DNA of 64,000 bases from positions 1 through 64,000 of the forward strand of contig NZ_RHHB01000012.1 in NCBI RefSeq assembly GCF_003710805.1. The letters are read 5' to 3'. Source of the stretch: Agromyces tardus. GTDB taxonomy: Bacteria > Actinomycetota > Actinomycetes > Actinomycetales > Microbacteriaceae. The notes below the pieces were generated by a model. The model was given only the letters and a program-made list of their open reading frames with translations. It searched no databases and was not told where the DNA came from. Shown here one piece after another: positions 7,285-15,858 of this stretch. Made by a program: the position numbers and the translations under genes. Within the stretch, counting starts at the first letter, position 1; each line of letters starts with the position of its first letter.

Positions 7285-9719
7285 GCGAGCTCGCCGGCCG
7301 ACCGGCCGACCCGGCGGTCGGCACCCCCGTCGCCCACGCCGACGCCCCGCTCCACGCGACGGGAGCCGCGGTCTACACCGACGACCTCGCCGCCCGCCGC
7401 AGCGACGTGCTCACCGCCTGGCCCGTGCAGTCGCAGCACGCCCACGCGCTCGTGACCCTCGACGTCGACGGCGCGCTCGCGGTGCCGGGCGTCGTGCGGG
7501 TGCTGACGGCCGACGACGTACCGGGCGTCAACGATGCGGGCGTGAAGGACGACGAACCGCTCTTCCCGAGCGAGGCGATGTTCCACGGGCACGCGCTCGC
7601 CTGGGTGCTCGCCGAGACGGCCGAGGCGGCCCGACTCGGCGCCGCAGCCGTGCAGGTCGCGTACGAGCCCCTGCCCGCGATCGTCACCGTGGCCGAGGCG
7701 ATCGAGGCGGGTTCGTTCCAAGGGGTCCCCCGCACGATCCGTCGCGGCGACCCCGAGCGGGTGCTCGGCACCGCGCCGCACGTGTTCGAAGGGGTCTCCG
7801 AGGTGGGGGGCCAGGAGCACTTCTACCTCGAGACGCACGCCTCGCTCGCGCTCGTCGACTCCGAGGGGCAGGTGTTCGTCGAGTGCAGCACGCAGCATCC
7901 CTCGGAGACGCAGGAGATCGTCGCGCACGTGCTGGGGCTGCCGAGCAACCGGGTCACGGTGCAGACGCTCCGGATGGGCGGCGGGTTCGGCGGCAAGGAG
8001 ATGCAGCCGCACGGCTTCGCCGCGATCGCCGCCCTCGGCGCCACGCTGACCGGGCGGCCCGTGCGCCTGCGCCTCAACCGCACGCAGGACCTCACGATGA
8101 CGGGCAAGCGGCATCCGTTCCACATCGAATGGTCGGCGGGATTCGACGACGACGGGCGCATCCTCGCGCTCGCGACGACGCTCACCTCCGACGGCGGCTG
8201 GAGCCTCGACCTCTCCGAGCCGGTGATGGGCCGCGCGCTGTGCCACGTCGACAACGCGTACTGGATCCCGCACTTCGTGGCCCAGGGCCGCATCGCGAAG
8301 ACGAACAAGGTGTCGCAGACCGCGTTCCGCGGGTTCGGCGGCCCGCAGGGGATGTTCGTGATCGAGGACATCCTGGGCCGCGTCGCGCCCGCACTCGGCA
8401 TCGACGCCGCCACGCTGCGACGGCGCAACTTCTACGAGCCGGGGCAGACCACGCCGTACGGCCAGACCGTGCGCCACGCCGAACGGCTCCACGAGATCTG
8501 GGCCCGGGTCCGCGACGAGAGCGCCTTCGACGAGCGGCGCGCCCTGATCGCCGCGTTCAACGCCGAGCACCCCGACACGAAGCGCGCCCTCGCGATCACG
8601 CCCGTGAAGTTCGGCATCTCCTTCACCCTCACCGCCTACAACCAGGCCGGCGCGCTCGTGCACGTCTACAAGGACGGCTCGGTGCTCGTCAACCACGGCG
8701 GCACCGAGATGGGGCAGGGCCTGCACACCAAGATGCTGCAGGTCGCCGCCACCGCGCTCGGCGTTCCGCTGGAGTCGGTGCGCCTCGCGCCCACGCGCAC
8801 CGACAAGGTGCCGAACACCTCGGCCACCGCGGCCTCGTCGGGCGCCGACCTCAACGGCGGCGCCGTGAAGCACGCCTGCGAGCAGATCCGCGACCGCATG
8901 GCCGCCGTCGCGGGCCGCCTCCTCGGCGTCGACGAGCGCGACGTGCGGTTCTCCCGTGGCCGCGTCTCGGGCCTCGGCGCCTCGGGTCCGTCGGTGACGT
9001 TCGCCGAGCTGGCGCAGGCCGCCTACGACCAGCGCGTGCAGCTCTGGGCGGCGGGCTTCTATCGCACCGAGGGACTGCACTGGGACGCCGACCGGATGCA
9101 GGGCGAGCCCTTCAAGTACTTCGCCTACGGTGCGGCGGCCACCGAGGTCGAGGTCGACGGGTTCACGGGGGCGAGCCGCATCCGCCGCGTCGACATCGTG
9201 CACGACGTCGGCGATTCGCTCTCACCGATCGTCGACCTCGGCCAGGTCGAGGGCGGCTTCGTGCAGGGCGCCGGATGGCTCACCCTCGAGGAGCTTCGCT
9301 GGGACGAGACCGACGGCCCGGGTCGCGGGCGCCTCCTCACGCAGTCGGCGAGCACCTACAAGCTCCCGAGCTTCTCGGAGATGCCCGAGGTGTTCAACGT
9401 GGGCTTCTACGAACGCGCCACGGAGGACGGCGTCGTGTACGGCTCGAAGGCCGTGGGCGAGCCGCCGCTCATGCTCGCCCTCAGCGTGCGCGAGGCGCTT
9501 CGCGAGGCGGTCGCGGCGTTCGGCGCGGCAGGCCACAGCGTCGAGCTCGCCTCGCCCGCGACGCCCGAGGCGGTGTTCTGGGCGATCGAGGACGCGCGCC
9601 GGGCCGCCGAGACCACGGGCACGACGGATGCCGCCGACGGCTCGCGCCGCGCGCAGCCGGCCCCCGCGGCGGCGGCGCCGATCGACGCCGCTCGCACGCT
9701 CACCCCGTTCGACCGCTGA
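7281..9719 (+). CDS. xdhB: Xanthine dehydrogenase molybdopterin-binding subunit
   Basis: The 812-residue subunit carries the molybdenum cofactor and oxidises hypoxanthine to xanthine and urate. Family marks are G-G-G-F-G-G-K-E (cofactor binding), A-F-R-G-F-G-G-P-Q, the V-N-H-G-G-T-E-M-G-Q-G-L loop, and K-A-V-G-E-P-P-L near the C-terminus, which carries the catalytic glutamate. The start overlaps the xdhA stop (ATGA), so translation is coupled. The tail after about residue 770 is Ala/Pro-rich and probably disordered. xdhC follows after 14 bp. Confidence 0.94.
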   Translation: MSELAGRPADPAVGTPVAHADAPLHATGAAVYTDDLAARRSDVLTAWPVQSQHAHALVTLDVDGALAVPGVVRVLTADDVPGVNDAGVKDDEPLFPSEAMFHGHALAWVLAETAEAARLGAAAVQVAYEPLPAIVTVAEAIEAGSFQGVPRTIRRGDPERVLGTAPHVFEGVSEVGGQEHFYLETHASLALVDSEGQVFVECSTQHPSETQEIVAHVLGLPSNRVTVQTLRMGGGFGGKEMQPHGFAAIAALGATLTGRPVRLRLNRTQDLTMTGKRHPFHIEWSAGFDDDGRILALATTLTSDGGWSLDLSEPVMGRALCHVDNAYWIPHFVAQGRIAKTNKVSQTAFRGFGGPQGMFVIEDILGRVAPALGIDAATLRRRNFYEPGQTTPYGQTVRHAERLHEIWARVRDESAFDERRALIAAFNAEHPDTKRALAITPVKFGISFTLTAYNQAGALVHVYKDGSVLVNHGGTEMGQGLHTKMLQVAATALGVPLESVRLAPTRTDKVPNTSATAASSGADLNGGAVKHACEQIRDRMAAVAGRLLGVDERDVRFSRGRVSGLGASGPSVTFAELAQAAYDQRVQLWAAGFYRTEGLHWDADRMQGEPFKYFAYGAAATEVEVDGFTGASRIRRVDIVHDVGDSLSPIVDLGQVEGGFVQGAGWLTLEELRWDETDGPGRGRLLTQSASTYKLPSFSEMPEVFNVGFYERATEDGVVYGSKAVGEPPLMLALSVREALREAVAAFGAAGHSVELASPATPEAVFWAIEDARRAAETTGTTDAADGSRRAQPAPAAAAPIDAARTLTPFDR

Positions 9720-9733
9720 CCCGGGAGGCGCAC

Positions 9734-10588
9734 GTGGACTGGTTGGCGGCCGCGCAGCGGCTCCGCGCCGAGCGCACGCCCTCGGTGATCGTCACGGTCG
9801 CGATGGTGCGCGGCCATGCACCGCGCAACGGCGGCGCGAAGATGGTCGTCTCCGGCGACGGCGTGTTCGGCACCGTCGGCGGCGGCAACCTCGAGGAGAC
9901 GGCGATCCATCGGGCCCGGGCGATGCTCGCCGCGGGGGCGGCCGAGCCCGAGCTGCTCACCCTGAAGCTGAGCGACCGGTCGACGACTGCCGAGTACGGC
10001 GTGCAGTGCTGCGGAGGAGAGGTCACCATGCTGCTGGAACCCGTTCGCGTCATCCCCTCCGTCGCGATCTTCGGCGTCGGCCACGTGGGGCTCGAGCTCG
10101 CGCGCATCCTCGCCCGGCACGAGCTGGAGCTCGACCTCGTCGACTCGCGCGCGGCGATGCTCTCGCTGGAGCGGCTCGGCGTGCCCGGCGAATCCGGGCC
10201 CCTCGCCGACGCCGTCGCGACGATCCGGGTGCACCACGTGCCCGTGCCGGAGGCGGTCCTCGCAGAGTTGCCCGCCGGTGCGCACGTGCTCGTCATGACC
10301 CACGACCACGTCGAGGACCTCGCGATCGTCGAGACCGCATTGCGCACGCCCGGGCTCGGCTTCATCGGCCTCATCGGCTCGTCATCGAAGTGGGCGAGGT
10401 TCCGCACGCAGCTGCGCGAGGCGGGTCACGACGACGCCGCGCTCGACCGGGTGACGACGCCGATCGGCATCGCGGGCATCCGCTCGAAGGACCCCGCGGC
10501 GATCGCGGTGAGCGTGGCCGCCAGCGTGCTGCAGCAGCTCGAGACCGCCTCGGCCGGTGCCACGGGCGCAGCGGATGCCGCCGGCTGA
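9734..10588 (+). CDS. xdhC: Xanthine dehydrogenase accessory protein XdhC
   Basis: XdhC binds the molybdenum cofactor, supports its sulphuration and delivers it to XdhB; it is not part of the final enzyme. The 284-residue protein has the XdhC/CoxI N-terminal domain (G-H-A-P-R-N-G-G-A-K-M and Q-C-C-G-G-E-V) and a C-terminal Rossmann domain (F-G-V-G-H-V-G-L-E). The start is GTG 9734, with GGGAGG five bases before it; no ATG in frame fits the family's N-terminus. It is the last gene of the xdhABC operon and converges on the GH51 gene. Confidence 0.9.
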   Translation: MDWLAAAQRLRAERTPSVIVTVAMVRGHAPRNGGAKMVVSGDGVFGTVGGGNLEETAIHRARAMLAAGAAEPELLTLKLSDRSTTAEYGVQCCGGEVTMLLEPVRVIPSVAIFGVGHVGLELARILARHELELDLVDSRAAMLSLERLGVPGESGPLADAVATIRVHHVPVPEAVLAELPAGAHVLVMTHDHVEDLAIVETALRTPGLGFIGLIGSSSKWARFRTQLREAGHDDAALDRVTTPIGIAGIRSKDPAAIAVSVAASVLQQLETASAGATGAADAAG

Positions 10589-10616
10589 CGCCGGGCGACC
10601 CCCGCTCGCCCCCCGA

Positions 10617-10662
10617 CCCGCCGCGACGGGTCGAGCCGCGCCTGCGGCGCTGTCGCGGCGGG
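10617..10662. terminator. Bidirectional hairpin between convergent xdhC and GH51 genes
   Basis: CCCGCCGCGAC (10617-10627) pairs perfectly with GTCGCGGCGGG (10652-10662), and the loop holds a second stem, GCCGC/GCGGC (10635-10648). There is no U-tract, as is common for actinobacterial terminators. It fills the 75-bp gap between the two stop codons. Confidence 0.7.
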
Positions 10663-10663
10663 A

Positions 10664-12175
10664 TCAGCCGAGCGACAGCGCCGTCCACGACACCGGCGGC
10701 AGGGTGATCGTGAGCTCGCCGCCCTCGATGCGGACGGAGTCGTTCCGTCGCGGCGCGACCCGCTCGGGCTCGGCGAGCGTGTTCTTCGCGTACACGTCGT
10801 CGTCGGCGAGCGTGTGCGCCTCGAGCACCGACGCGTCGCCGAGCGCGGCGATGTCGACGGTGAGGGTCACTGCCTCGTCCTGGCTGCGGTTCACGAGGAA
10901 GACCGCGCTGCGGCCGGCGTCGGCGTCGTGCGTGGCGACCGCGTCGACGAGCGGCACCTCGCCGTACTCGGCCGTGCGGTAGGTGGGCGCGTCGAGCTTG
11001 AGCTCGAGCGCCTCGCCCTGTGCGAGTCGCGAGGTGATCGAGAACGGGAAGAACGTGGTCTGGCGCCACGCGGGGCCGCCCGGCTCGGTCATGATCGGCG
11101 CGATCACGTTCACGAGTTGCGCGAGCGACGCGCTCGTGACGCGGTCGGCGTGCCGGATGAGGGAGATCATGAGGTTGCCGAACACGACGGCGTCGGCGAC
11201 CGAGTACACGTCCTCGAGCAGGCGCGGCGCGACGGGCCAGTTGTCGAGGCCCTCGATCCGGTCGACGTTCTGGAAGCGGGAGAGGTACCAGACGTTCCAC
11301 TCGTCGAACGAGATGTTGATCGTCTTCTCGCTGCCGACGACGGCCTTCACGTGGTCTGCCGTGGCGACGACCGTCTCGATGAAGCCGTCCATGTCGACGG
11401 CCGAGGCGAGGAAGCTGCCGAGGTCGCCGTCCTTCTCCTCGTAGTACGCGTGGCACGAGATGTAGTCGACGTCGTCGTAGGTGTGCGTGAGCACGACGCG
11501 CTCCCACTCGCCGAACGTGGGCATGTGCGCGCTCGACGACCCGCACACCACCAGTTCGATCGACGGGTCGAGCTGGCGCATGGCCTTCGCGGCCTGCGAG
11601 GCGATCTTGCCGTAGTCGTCGGCGGAGCGGTGGCCGAGCTGCCACGGCCCGTCCATCTCGTTGCCGAGGCACCACATCTTCACGCCGAACGCGTCGGTGC
11701 GGCCGTTGTCGATGCGGCGCTGCGAGAGCGCGGTGCCGCCCGGGAGGTTCGCGTACTCGAGCAGGTCGAGCGCCTCGAGCGTGCCGCGCGTGCCGAGGTT
11801 CACCGCGAGCATGAGGTCGCTGCCGACCTTGTCGAGCCACGTGGCGAACTCGTGCAGGCCCACCTCGTTGGTCTCGGTGGAGTGCCAGGCGAGGTCGAGG
11901 CGGCGGGGCCGCTCGTCGCGCGGCCCGACGCTGTCCTCCCAGCGGAATCCCGAGACGAAGTTGCCGCCCGGGTAGCGGATGGTCGAGACGCCGAGCTCCT
12001 TCACGAGCTCGACGACGTCGGCGCGGAAGCCGTCGGCATCGGCCGTCGGGTGCGTCGGCTCGTAGATGCCGTCGTAGACGTGGCGGCCGAGGTGCTCGAC
12101 GAAGCCGCCGAAGACGTTGCGGTCGACGCGCCCGACGGTGAAGTGCGGGTCGATGGTCAGGCGTGCGGTGGGCAT
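10664..12175 (-). CDS. abfA: GH51 alpha-L-arabinofuranosidase
   Basis: The enzyme releases terminal L-arabinofuranose from arabino-oligosaccharides or arabinoxylan fragments. The 503-residue length is typical for GH51. The acid/base glutamate is E173 in C-L-G-N-E-M-D-G, and the nucleophile is E292 in S-F-D-E-W-N. There is no signal peptide, so it works on imported oligosaccharides in the cytoplasm. It is the last gene of a leftward set with the two permeases and binding protein upstream, which fits import followed by hydrolysis. A 92-bp gap with a small hairpin separates it from the permease gene. Confidence 0.93.
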   Translation of the reverse strand: MPTARLTIDPHFTVGRVDRNVFGGFVEHLGRHVYDGIYEPTHPTADADGFRADVVELVKELGVSTIRYPGGNFVSGFRWEDSVGPRDERPRRLDLAWHSTETNEVGLHEFATWLDKVGSDLMLAVNLGTRGTLEALDLLEYANLPGGTALSQRRIDNGRTDAFGVKMWCLGNEMDGPWQLGHRSADDYGKIASQAAKAMRQLDPSIELVVCGSSSAHMPTFGEWERVVLTHTYDDVDYISCHAYYEEKDGDLGSFLASAVDMDGFIETVVATADHVKAVVGSEKTINISFDEWNVWYLSRFQNVDRIEGLDNWPVAPRLLEDVYSVADAVVFGNLMISLIRHADRVTSASLAQLVNVIAPIMTEPGGPAWRQTTFFPFSITSRLAQGEALELKLDAPTYRTAEYGEVPLVDAVATHDADAGRSAVFLVNRSQDEAVTLTVDIAALGDASVLEAHTLADDDVYAKNTLAEPERVAPRRNDSVRIEGGELTITLPPVSWTALSLG

Positions 12176-12210
12176 GTGCTGCTTTCTGTGTGGGTGCGGT
12201 GGTTCGGCGG

Positions 12211-12232
12211 GGATGTCGCGGCTGCGGCATCC
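12211..12232 (-). other. Small intercistronic hairpin before the GH51 gene
   Basis: GGATGTCGC (12211-12219) can pair with GCGGCATCC (12224-12232), with one G-U type pair. It lies between the permease stop (12268) and the GH51 start. It is another instance of the GGATGCCGC word used as a stem. Confidence 0.4.
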
Positions 12233-12267
12233 GCTGGCCTTGATCGGTTCGGCCGGGAATCGACGGG

Positions 12268-13230
12268 CTACTTGATGCTGCCGATCGAGAGACCGCCCTG
12301 CCAGTAGCGCTGCAGGAACAGGAACGACAGGATGAGCGGCAGCACGGAGACGAACGCGCCCGTGGTGATGAGGTTCCACACCTGCTCGCCGCCCGCGCCC
12401 GCGTTCGAGAGCGCGGTCCAGCGGTTGAGGCCGACGGTGACGGGCAGCAGGTCGGGGTCGGTGAGCACGGCGAGCGGGAGGAAGAAGTTGTTCCACGTGC
12501 CGACCACCGAGAGCAGCAGCACCGTGACGATCGCGGGCCGCAGCAGCGGCAGCGCCACCTGGAAGAACGTGCGGAGCTCGCCCGCGCCGTCGATGCGAGC
12601 CGCCTCGAGCATCTCGTCGGGCACCGCGTCCTGCGTGTAGACGCGCATGAGGTAGACGCCGAAGGGGCTCAGCAGGCTCGGCAGGATGACGGCCCACGGC
12701 GTGTTGATGATGCCGTACTGGCTCAGCAGCATGAACGTGGGGATGACGAGCGCCGTGAGCGGCACCATGACCGAGCCGAGGATCACCGTGAACACGGCGC
12801 CGCGACCCCGGAACCGGTACTTCGCGAAGCCGTAGCCGGCGAGGATCGCGAGGATCGTGGCGCCGATGCCGCCCGCGAACGCGTAGAGGAACGAGTTCGC
12901 GAGCCACCGCCAGTAGATGCCGCCCTGGTAGGTGACGAGCTGCACGAGGTTGTCGACGAACGCGAACTGGTCGGCGAACCAGAAGGCGGGGCTGCTGAAC
13001 AGGCCGGAGGTGCTCTTCGTCGCGGCCACGGTGAGCCACCAGATGGGGATCACGAAGTAGATCGCGAGGATCACGAGGAAGACGTGCGAGCCGATGCGCC
13101 GGCCGCCGAGCCGCCGGCCGCGCTCGCGGACGCTGCGGTCCACGTGCGAGGGCACGCCCGTCGCGGTGGTCAGGGGTTCGTCGCGCACGTCGGTGTCGCG
13201 CGCGTCGGTGCGGGGGGCGAAGACGCTCAT
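12268..13230 (-). CDS. ABC sugar permease, MalG type (arabinosaccharide importer)
   Basis: The 320-residue inner-membrane protein has about six hydrophobic segments and the binding-protein-dependent permease EAA loop, E-A-A-R-I-D-G-A-G, which contacts the ATPase. A basic, disordered N-terminus of about 45 residues precedes the first helix (S-H-V-F-L-V-I-L-A-I-Y-F-V). ATG 13230 overlaps the stop of the upstream permease by one base (TGATG). No ATP-binding gene is present, so a shared ATPase such as MsiK is presumably used. Substrate is inferred from the adjacent GH51 gene. Confidence 0.88.
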   Translation of the reverse strand: MSVFAPRTDARDTDVRDEPLTTATGVPSHVDRSVRERGRRLGGRRIGSHVFLVILAIYFVIPIWWLTVAATKSTSGLFSSPAFWFADQFAFVDNLVQLVTYQGGIYWRWLANSFLYAFAGGIGATILAILAGYGFAKYRFRGRGAVFTVILGSVMVPLTALVIPTFMLLSQYGIINTPWAVILPSLLSPFGVYLMRVYTQDAVPDEMLEAARIDGAGELRTFFQVALPLLRPAIVTVLLLSVVGTWNNFFLPLAVLTDPDLLPVTVGLNRWTALSNAGAGGEQVWNLITTGAFVSVLPLILSFLFLQRYWQGGLSIGSIK

Positions 13231-14192
13231 CACTTGAGTCCGCTCTGCTTGCGCGTCAGGAACAGGAACACGTACGAGCCGGCGAACACGAGGATGCCCA
13301 GCGAGAAGGCGATCGCCGACGCGTAGTTGAACTGGCTGTACGAGAAGGCCAGGGAGTAGGCGTACATGTTCGGCGTGTACGCGGCGTCGATGGCGCCCTG
13401 CGCGATGTTGCGCAGCACGACCGGTTCGGTGAAGAACTGCAGCGTGCCGATGAGCGCGAAGGTGATCACCATGACCATCGACGACGAGATCATGGGCACC
13501 TTGATGCGCATCGCGGTCTGCCAGCCGTTCGCGCCGTCGATGCGCGCCGCCTCGTAGACCGAGGGGTCGATCGAGCGCAGCGCCGCATAGATGACGACCA
13601 TGTAGTAGCCCGACCACTGCCAGGTCACGATGTTGACGAGGCTGCCGAAGATCGAGCCCGACGCGAGGAAGTCGGGCGCGGGGAGCCCGACGAGGTCGAA
13701 GAGCGTGGCGCTCGGGCCGAAGCCCGGGCTGTAGAGGAAGCTCCACATCAGCGCGCCGATCACGACCGGGATGGCGTACGGGGCGAAGATCAGCAGCCGC
13801 GAGGCCTTCGCGAGGCGCGTGGCGAGGGTGTCGAGCACGAGGGCCGCCGCGAGCGCGACGATGAGCTGCGCGGGGATCATCACGACGGCGAAGGCGGCCA
13901 CGCGCAGGAGGCCCTCGAGGAAGAGCGGGTCGGTGAACGCCTTGGCGTAGTTGTCGACGCCGGTGAACCGGGTGCCCGTGGCGAGCGTCGACGTGAACAG
14001 GCTCATGCCGAAGGCGTAGCAGAGCGGGAAGATGAGGAAGAGCGCGAAGACGACGAGGAACGGCGTCACGAACAGCCATCCCCAGCGCTGGCGCCGGGCC
14101 TCGAGCCGCGAGCCGCCCTGCCGCCGGCCTCCCCGAGCGGATGCCGCGGGCACCGCCGGTGCGGGCGCCGTCAGGGCCGTGTGCGTGGTCAT
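13230..14192 (-). CDS. ABC sugar permease, MalF type (arabinosaccharide importer)
   Basis: This 320-residue partner permease has a short disordered start, a first helix near W-L-F-V-T-P-F-L-V-V-F-A, and the EAA loop Y-E-A-A-R-I-D-G-A-N-G-W. I start at ATG 14192 (M-T-T-H-T-A); upstream codons read into the hairpin region and lack homology. It overlaps the next permease start by one base. The binding-protein gene lies 76 bp upstream with a strong stem-loop in the gap. Confidence 0.88.
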   Translation of the reverse strand: MTTHTALTAPAPAVPAASARGGRRQGGSRLEARRQRWGWLFVTPFLVVFALFLIFPLCYAFGMSLFTSTLATGTRFTGVDNYAKAFTDPLFLEGLLRVAAFAVVMIPAQLIVALAAALVLDTLATRLAKASRLLIFAPYAIPVVIGALMWSFLYSPGFGPSATLFDLVGLPAPDFLASGSIFGSLVNIVTWQWSGYYMVVIYAALRSIDPSVYEAARIDGANGWQTAMRIKVPMISSSMVMVITFALIGTLQFFTEPVVLRNIAQGAIDAAYTPNMYAYSLAFSYSQFNYASAIAFSLGILVFAGSYVFLFLTRKQSGLK

Positions 14193-14230
14193 GGGTATCG
14201 CTTTCTGGTGGAGGAGCGGTCGGATGCGGG

Positions 14231-14263
14231 TGCCGCGTCCCGGCACGGGGCCGGGACGCGGCA
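14231..14263 (-). other. Intercistronic stem-loop between binding-protein and permease genes
   Basis: TGCCGCGTCCCGGC (14231-14244) pairs perfectly with GCCGGGACGCGGCA (14250-14263) around a five-base loop. It starts six bases after the binding-protein stop. In comparable ABC operons such elements protect the upstream mRNA or reduce read-through, giving more binding protein than permease. Confidence 0.75.
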
Positions 14264-14268
14264 TCCGC

Positions 14269-15597
14269 TCACTTCAGGGTGAAGCCCTGCTCGCCGGCGT
14301 ACTGCTCGAGGGAGGTCTGCAGGTCGTCGAGCGCCGCGTCGGAGGTCTTCTCGCCCTGCACCATCGCGTACAGCTCCTCGGTCAGCTGGTCGTACGCGTA
14401 GTTCTGGAAGGGGCTGAACGTGAAGCCGGTGTAGCCGGCCGCCGCGTCGAGGAAGACGTCCTTGTTGATCTGCTGGCCGCCGAAGAACGGGTACTCGAGG
14501 TCGCGGAAGTAGTCGGAGTCGAGGATCGGCTTCCACAGCGGGAAGAGCGCCGCCTCCTCGATGCCGATCTTCCACGCCTCCTCGGTGCCGAAGACCTCCT
14601 TGGCCACGGTCGCGGCGGCCTCGGGGTCCTTGGCCTGGCTCGTCACCGCGAAGGTCGAGCCGCCCCAGTTGATCTGCACGGGGTTCGCGGGGTCCCACTG
14701 CGGAACCGGTGCGGCCTTCCACTCGGCGTCGGAGTCGGCGTCGGAGAGGCCGCCGAGGTAACCGGGACCCCACGCCGCGGCGACGTAGATCGCGTAGCTG
14801 CCGTCGACGAGCTTCGTGTTGTAGTCGGCGGTGAAGGCGTCATCGGTGGCGACGAGGCCGCGCTTGACGAGATCGTCCCAGTAGGCGAGCACCTTCTTCG
14901 AGCCGTCGTCGTTCACGTCGATGCCGATCGAGGTCGGGTCGGCGTTGTCGTACTCGAAGGGCACCGAGCCGGCCTGCGCGAAGAGCGCCTGGTTGTAGGC
15001 GCGGCCGTTCGTGGGGAAGTCGGCGAGGACGCCGGGTGCACCGGCATCCTTCAGCGCCTGCGCCGCGGCCTCGAACTCGTCCCACGTGGTGGGCACCGCG
15101 ATGCCGTACTGGTCGAGGATGTCCTTGCGGTAGAGCATGCCCATGGGGCCGCCGTCGACCGGGATCGCGTAGACCGCGTCGCCGCTCGAGACGTCCTTCC
15201 AGGCGCCCTCGGTGTAGTCGGCCTTCACGTCGTTCGCGCCGAACTTCGTGAGGTCGACGAGTGCGTCCCGGATCGAGAAGCTCGAGAGCACCTCGGACTC
15301 GAGCATGATGACGTCGGGTGCGCCGGAGCCCGATTCGATGGCCGTCGAGAACTTGGTGTACTCGTCGTTGCCCTGGCCGGCGTTCGTCCAGCAGATCTGC
15401 ACGTCGTCGTGGTTCTCGTTGAACAGGTCGACGACCTGCTCGAAGGCGGGGTACCAGGCCCAGACGCTCACCTGGGTCGCGTCGGGCTGGAGGATCTCGT
15501 TGGTGCAGGATGCCTCGGCCGGGCCGGACGAGCAGCCGGTCAGCGCGGCCGCCGCGACGGCGACGACGCCGGATGCGGCAAGGAGCTTCGACTTCAT
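14269..15597 (-). CDS. ABC sugar-binding lipoprotein (arabinosaccharide importer)
   Basis: The 442-residue protein has a lipoprotein signal (K-S-K-L-L-A-A then L-T-G-C near residue 22, the lipidated Cys) and is anchored outside the membrane. The body reads like a family 1 solute-binding protein, with V-S-V-W-A-W-Y-P and later F-P-T-N-G-R and W-G-G-S-T-F-A motifs. Start ATG 15597 fits the signal peptide; the frame continues upstream through the operator region and is not coding. It is the first gene of the operon and the likely target of the LacI regulator next door. Arabino-oligosaccharide is the inferred ligand. Confidence 0.9.
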   Translation of the reverse strand: MKSKLLAASGVVAVAAAALTGCSSGPAEASCTNEILQPDATQVSVWAWYPAFEQVVDLFNENHDDVQICWTNAGQGNDEYTKFSTAIESGSGAPDVIMLESEVLSSFSIRDALVDLTKFGANDVKADYTEGAWKDVSSGDAVYAIPVDGGPMGMLYRKDILDQYGIAVPTTWDEFEAAAQALKDAGAPGVLADFPTNGRAYNQALFAQAGSVPFEYDNADPTSIGIDVNDDGSKKVLAYWDDLVKRGLVATDDAFTADYNTKLVDGSYAIYVAAAWGPGYLGGLSDADSDAEWKAAPVPQWDPANPVQINWGGSTFAVTSQAKDPEAAATVAKEVFGTEEAWKIGIEEAALFPLWKPILDSDYFRDLEYPFFGGQQINKDVFLDAAAGYTGFTFSPFQNYAYDQLTEELYAMVQGEKTSDAALDDLQTSLEQYAGEQGFTLK

Positions 15598-15693
15598 AGC
15601 TGTGTGTTTCCTCTCGCGGTGTTGGACACCGTTGTCTCTGGCGGGGGGCTCGAGCGACGCCGCGAGGGGGCTCCACGGCGAGTTCCGAGTTTG

Positions 15694-15753
15694 TACAACG
15701 TTGTAAAGTAAACGTTGTAGAGACATGGTTGCGCGGGTCGCGCGAGTTGTCAA
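15694..15753 (-). promoter_or_regulatory. LacI-type double operator and promoter of the arabinosaccharide operon
   Basis: A perfect 12-bp palindrome, TACAACGTTGTA, lies at 15694-15705, with a weaker copy (TAAACGTTGTA) at 15709-15719. On the minus strand TTGACA (15753-15748) could be the -35 box with AACCAT (15730-15725) as a weak -10, which would place both operators just after the transcription start. The same palindrome precedes the regulator gene. Confidence 0.72.
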
Positions 15754-15858
15754 GCGCGAGTCGGAATGCGTCTGCCGACGGGCCGCGCGAGCGGGCGCGC
15801 CGCGGCGCGCCGCACGGCTCGGCGGCTGCGGGTCGGGCGTTGTGAGCGTGCGGGCGAC

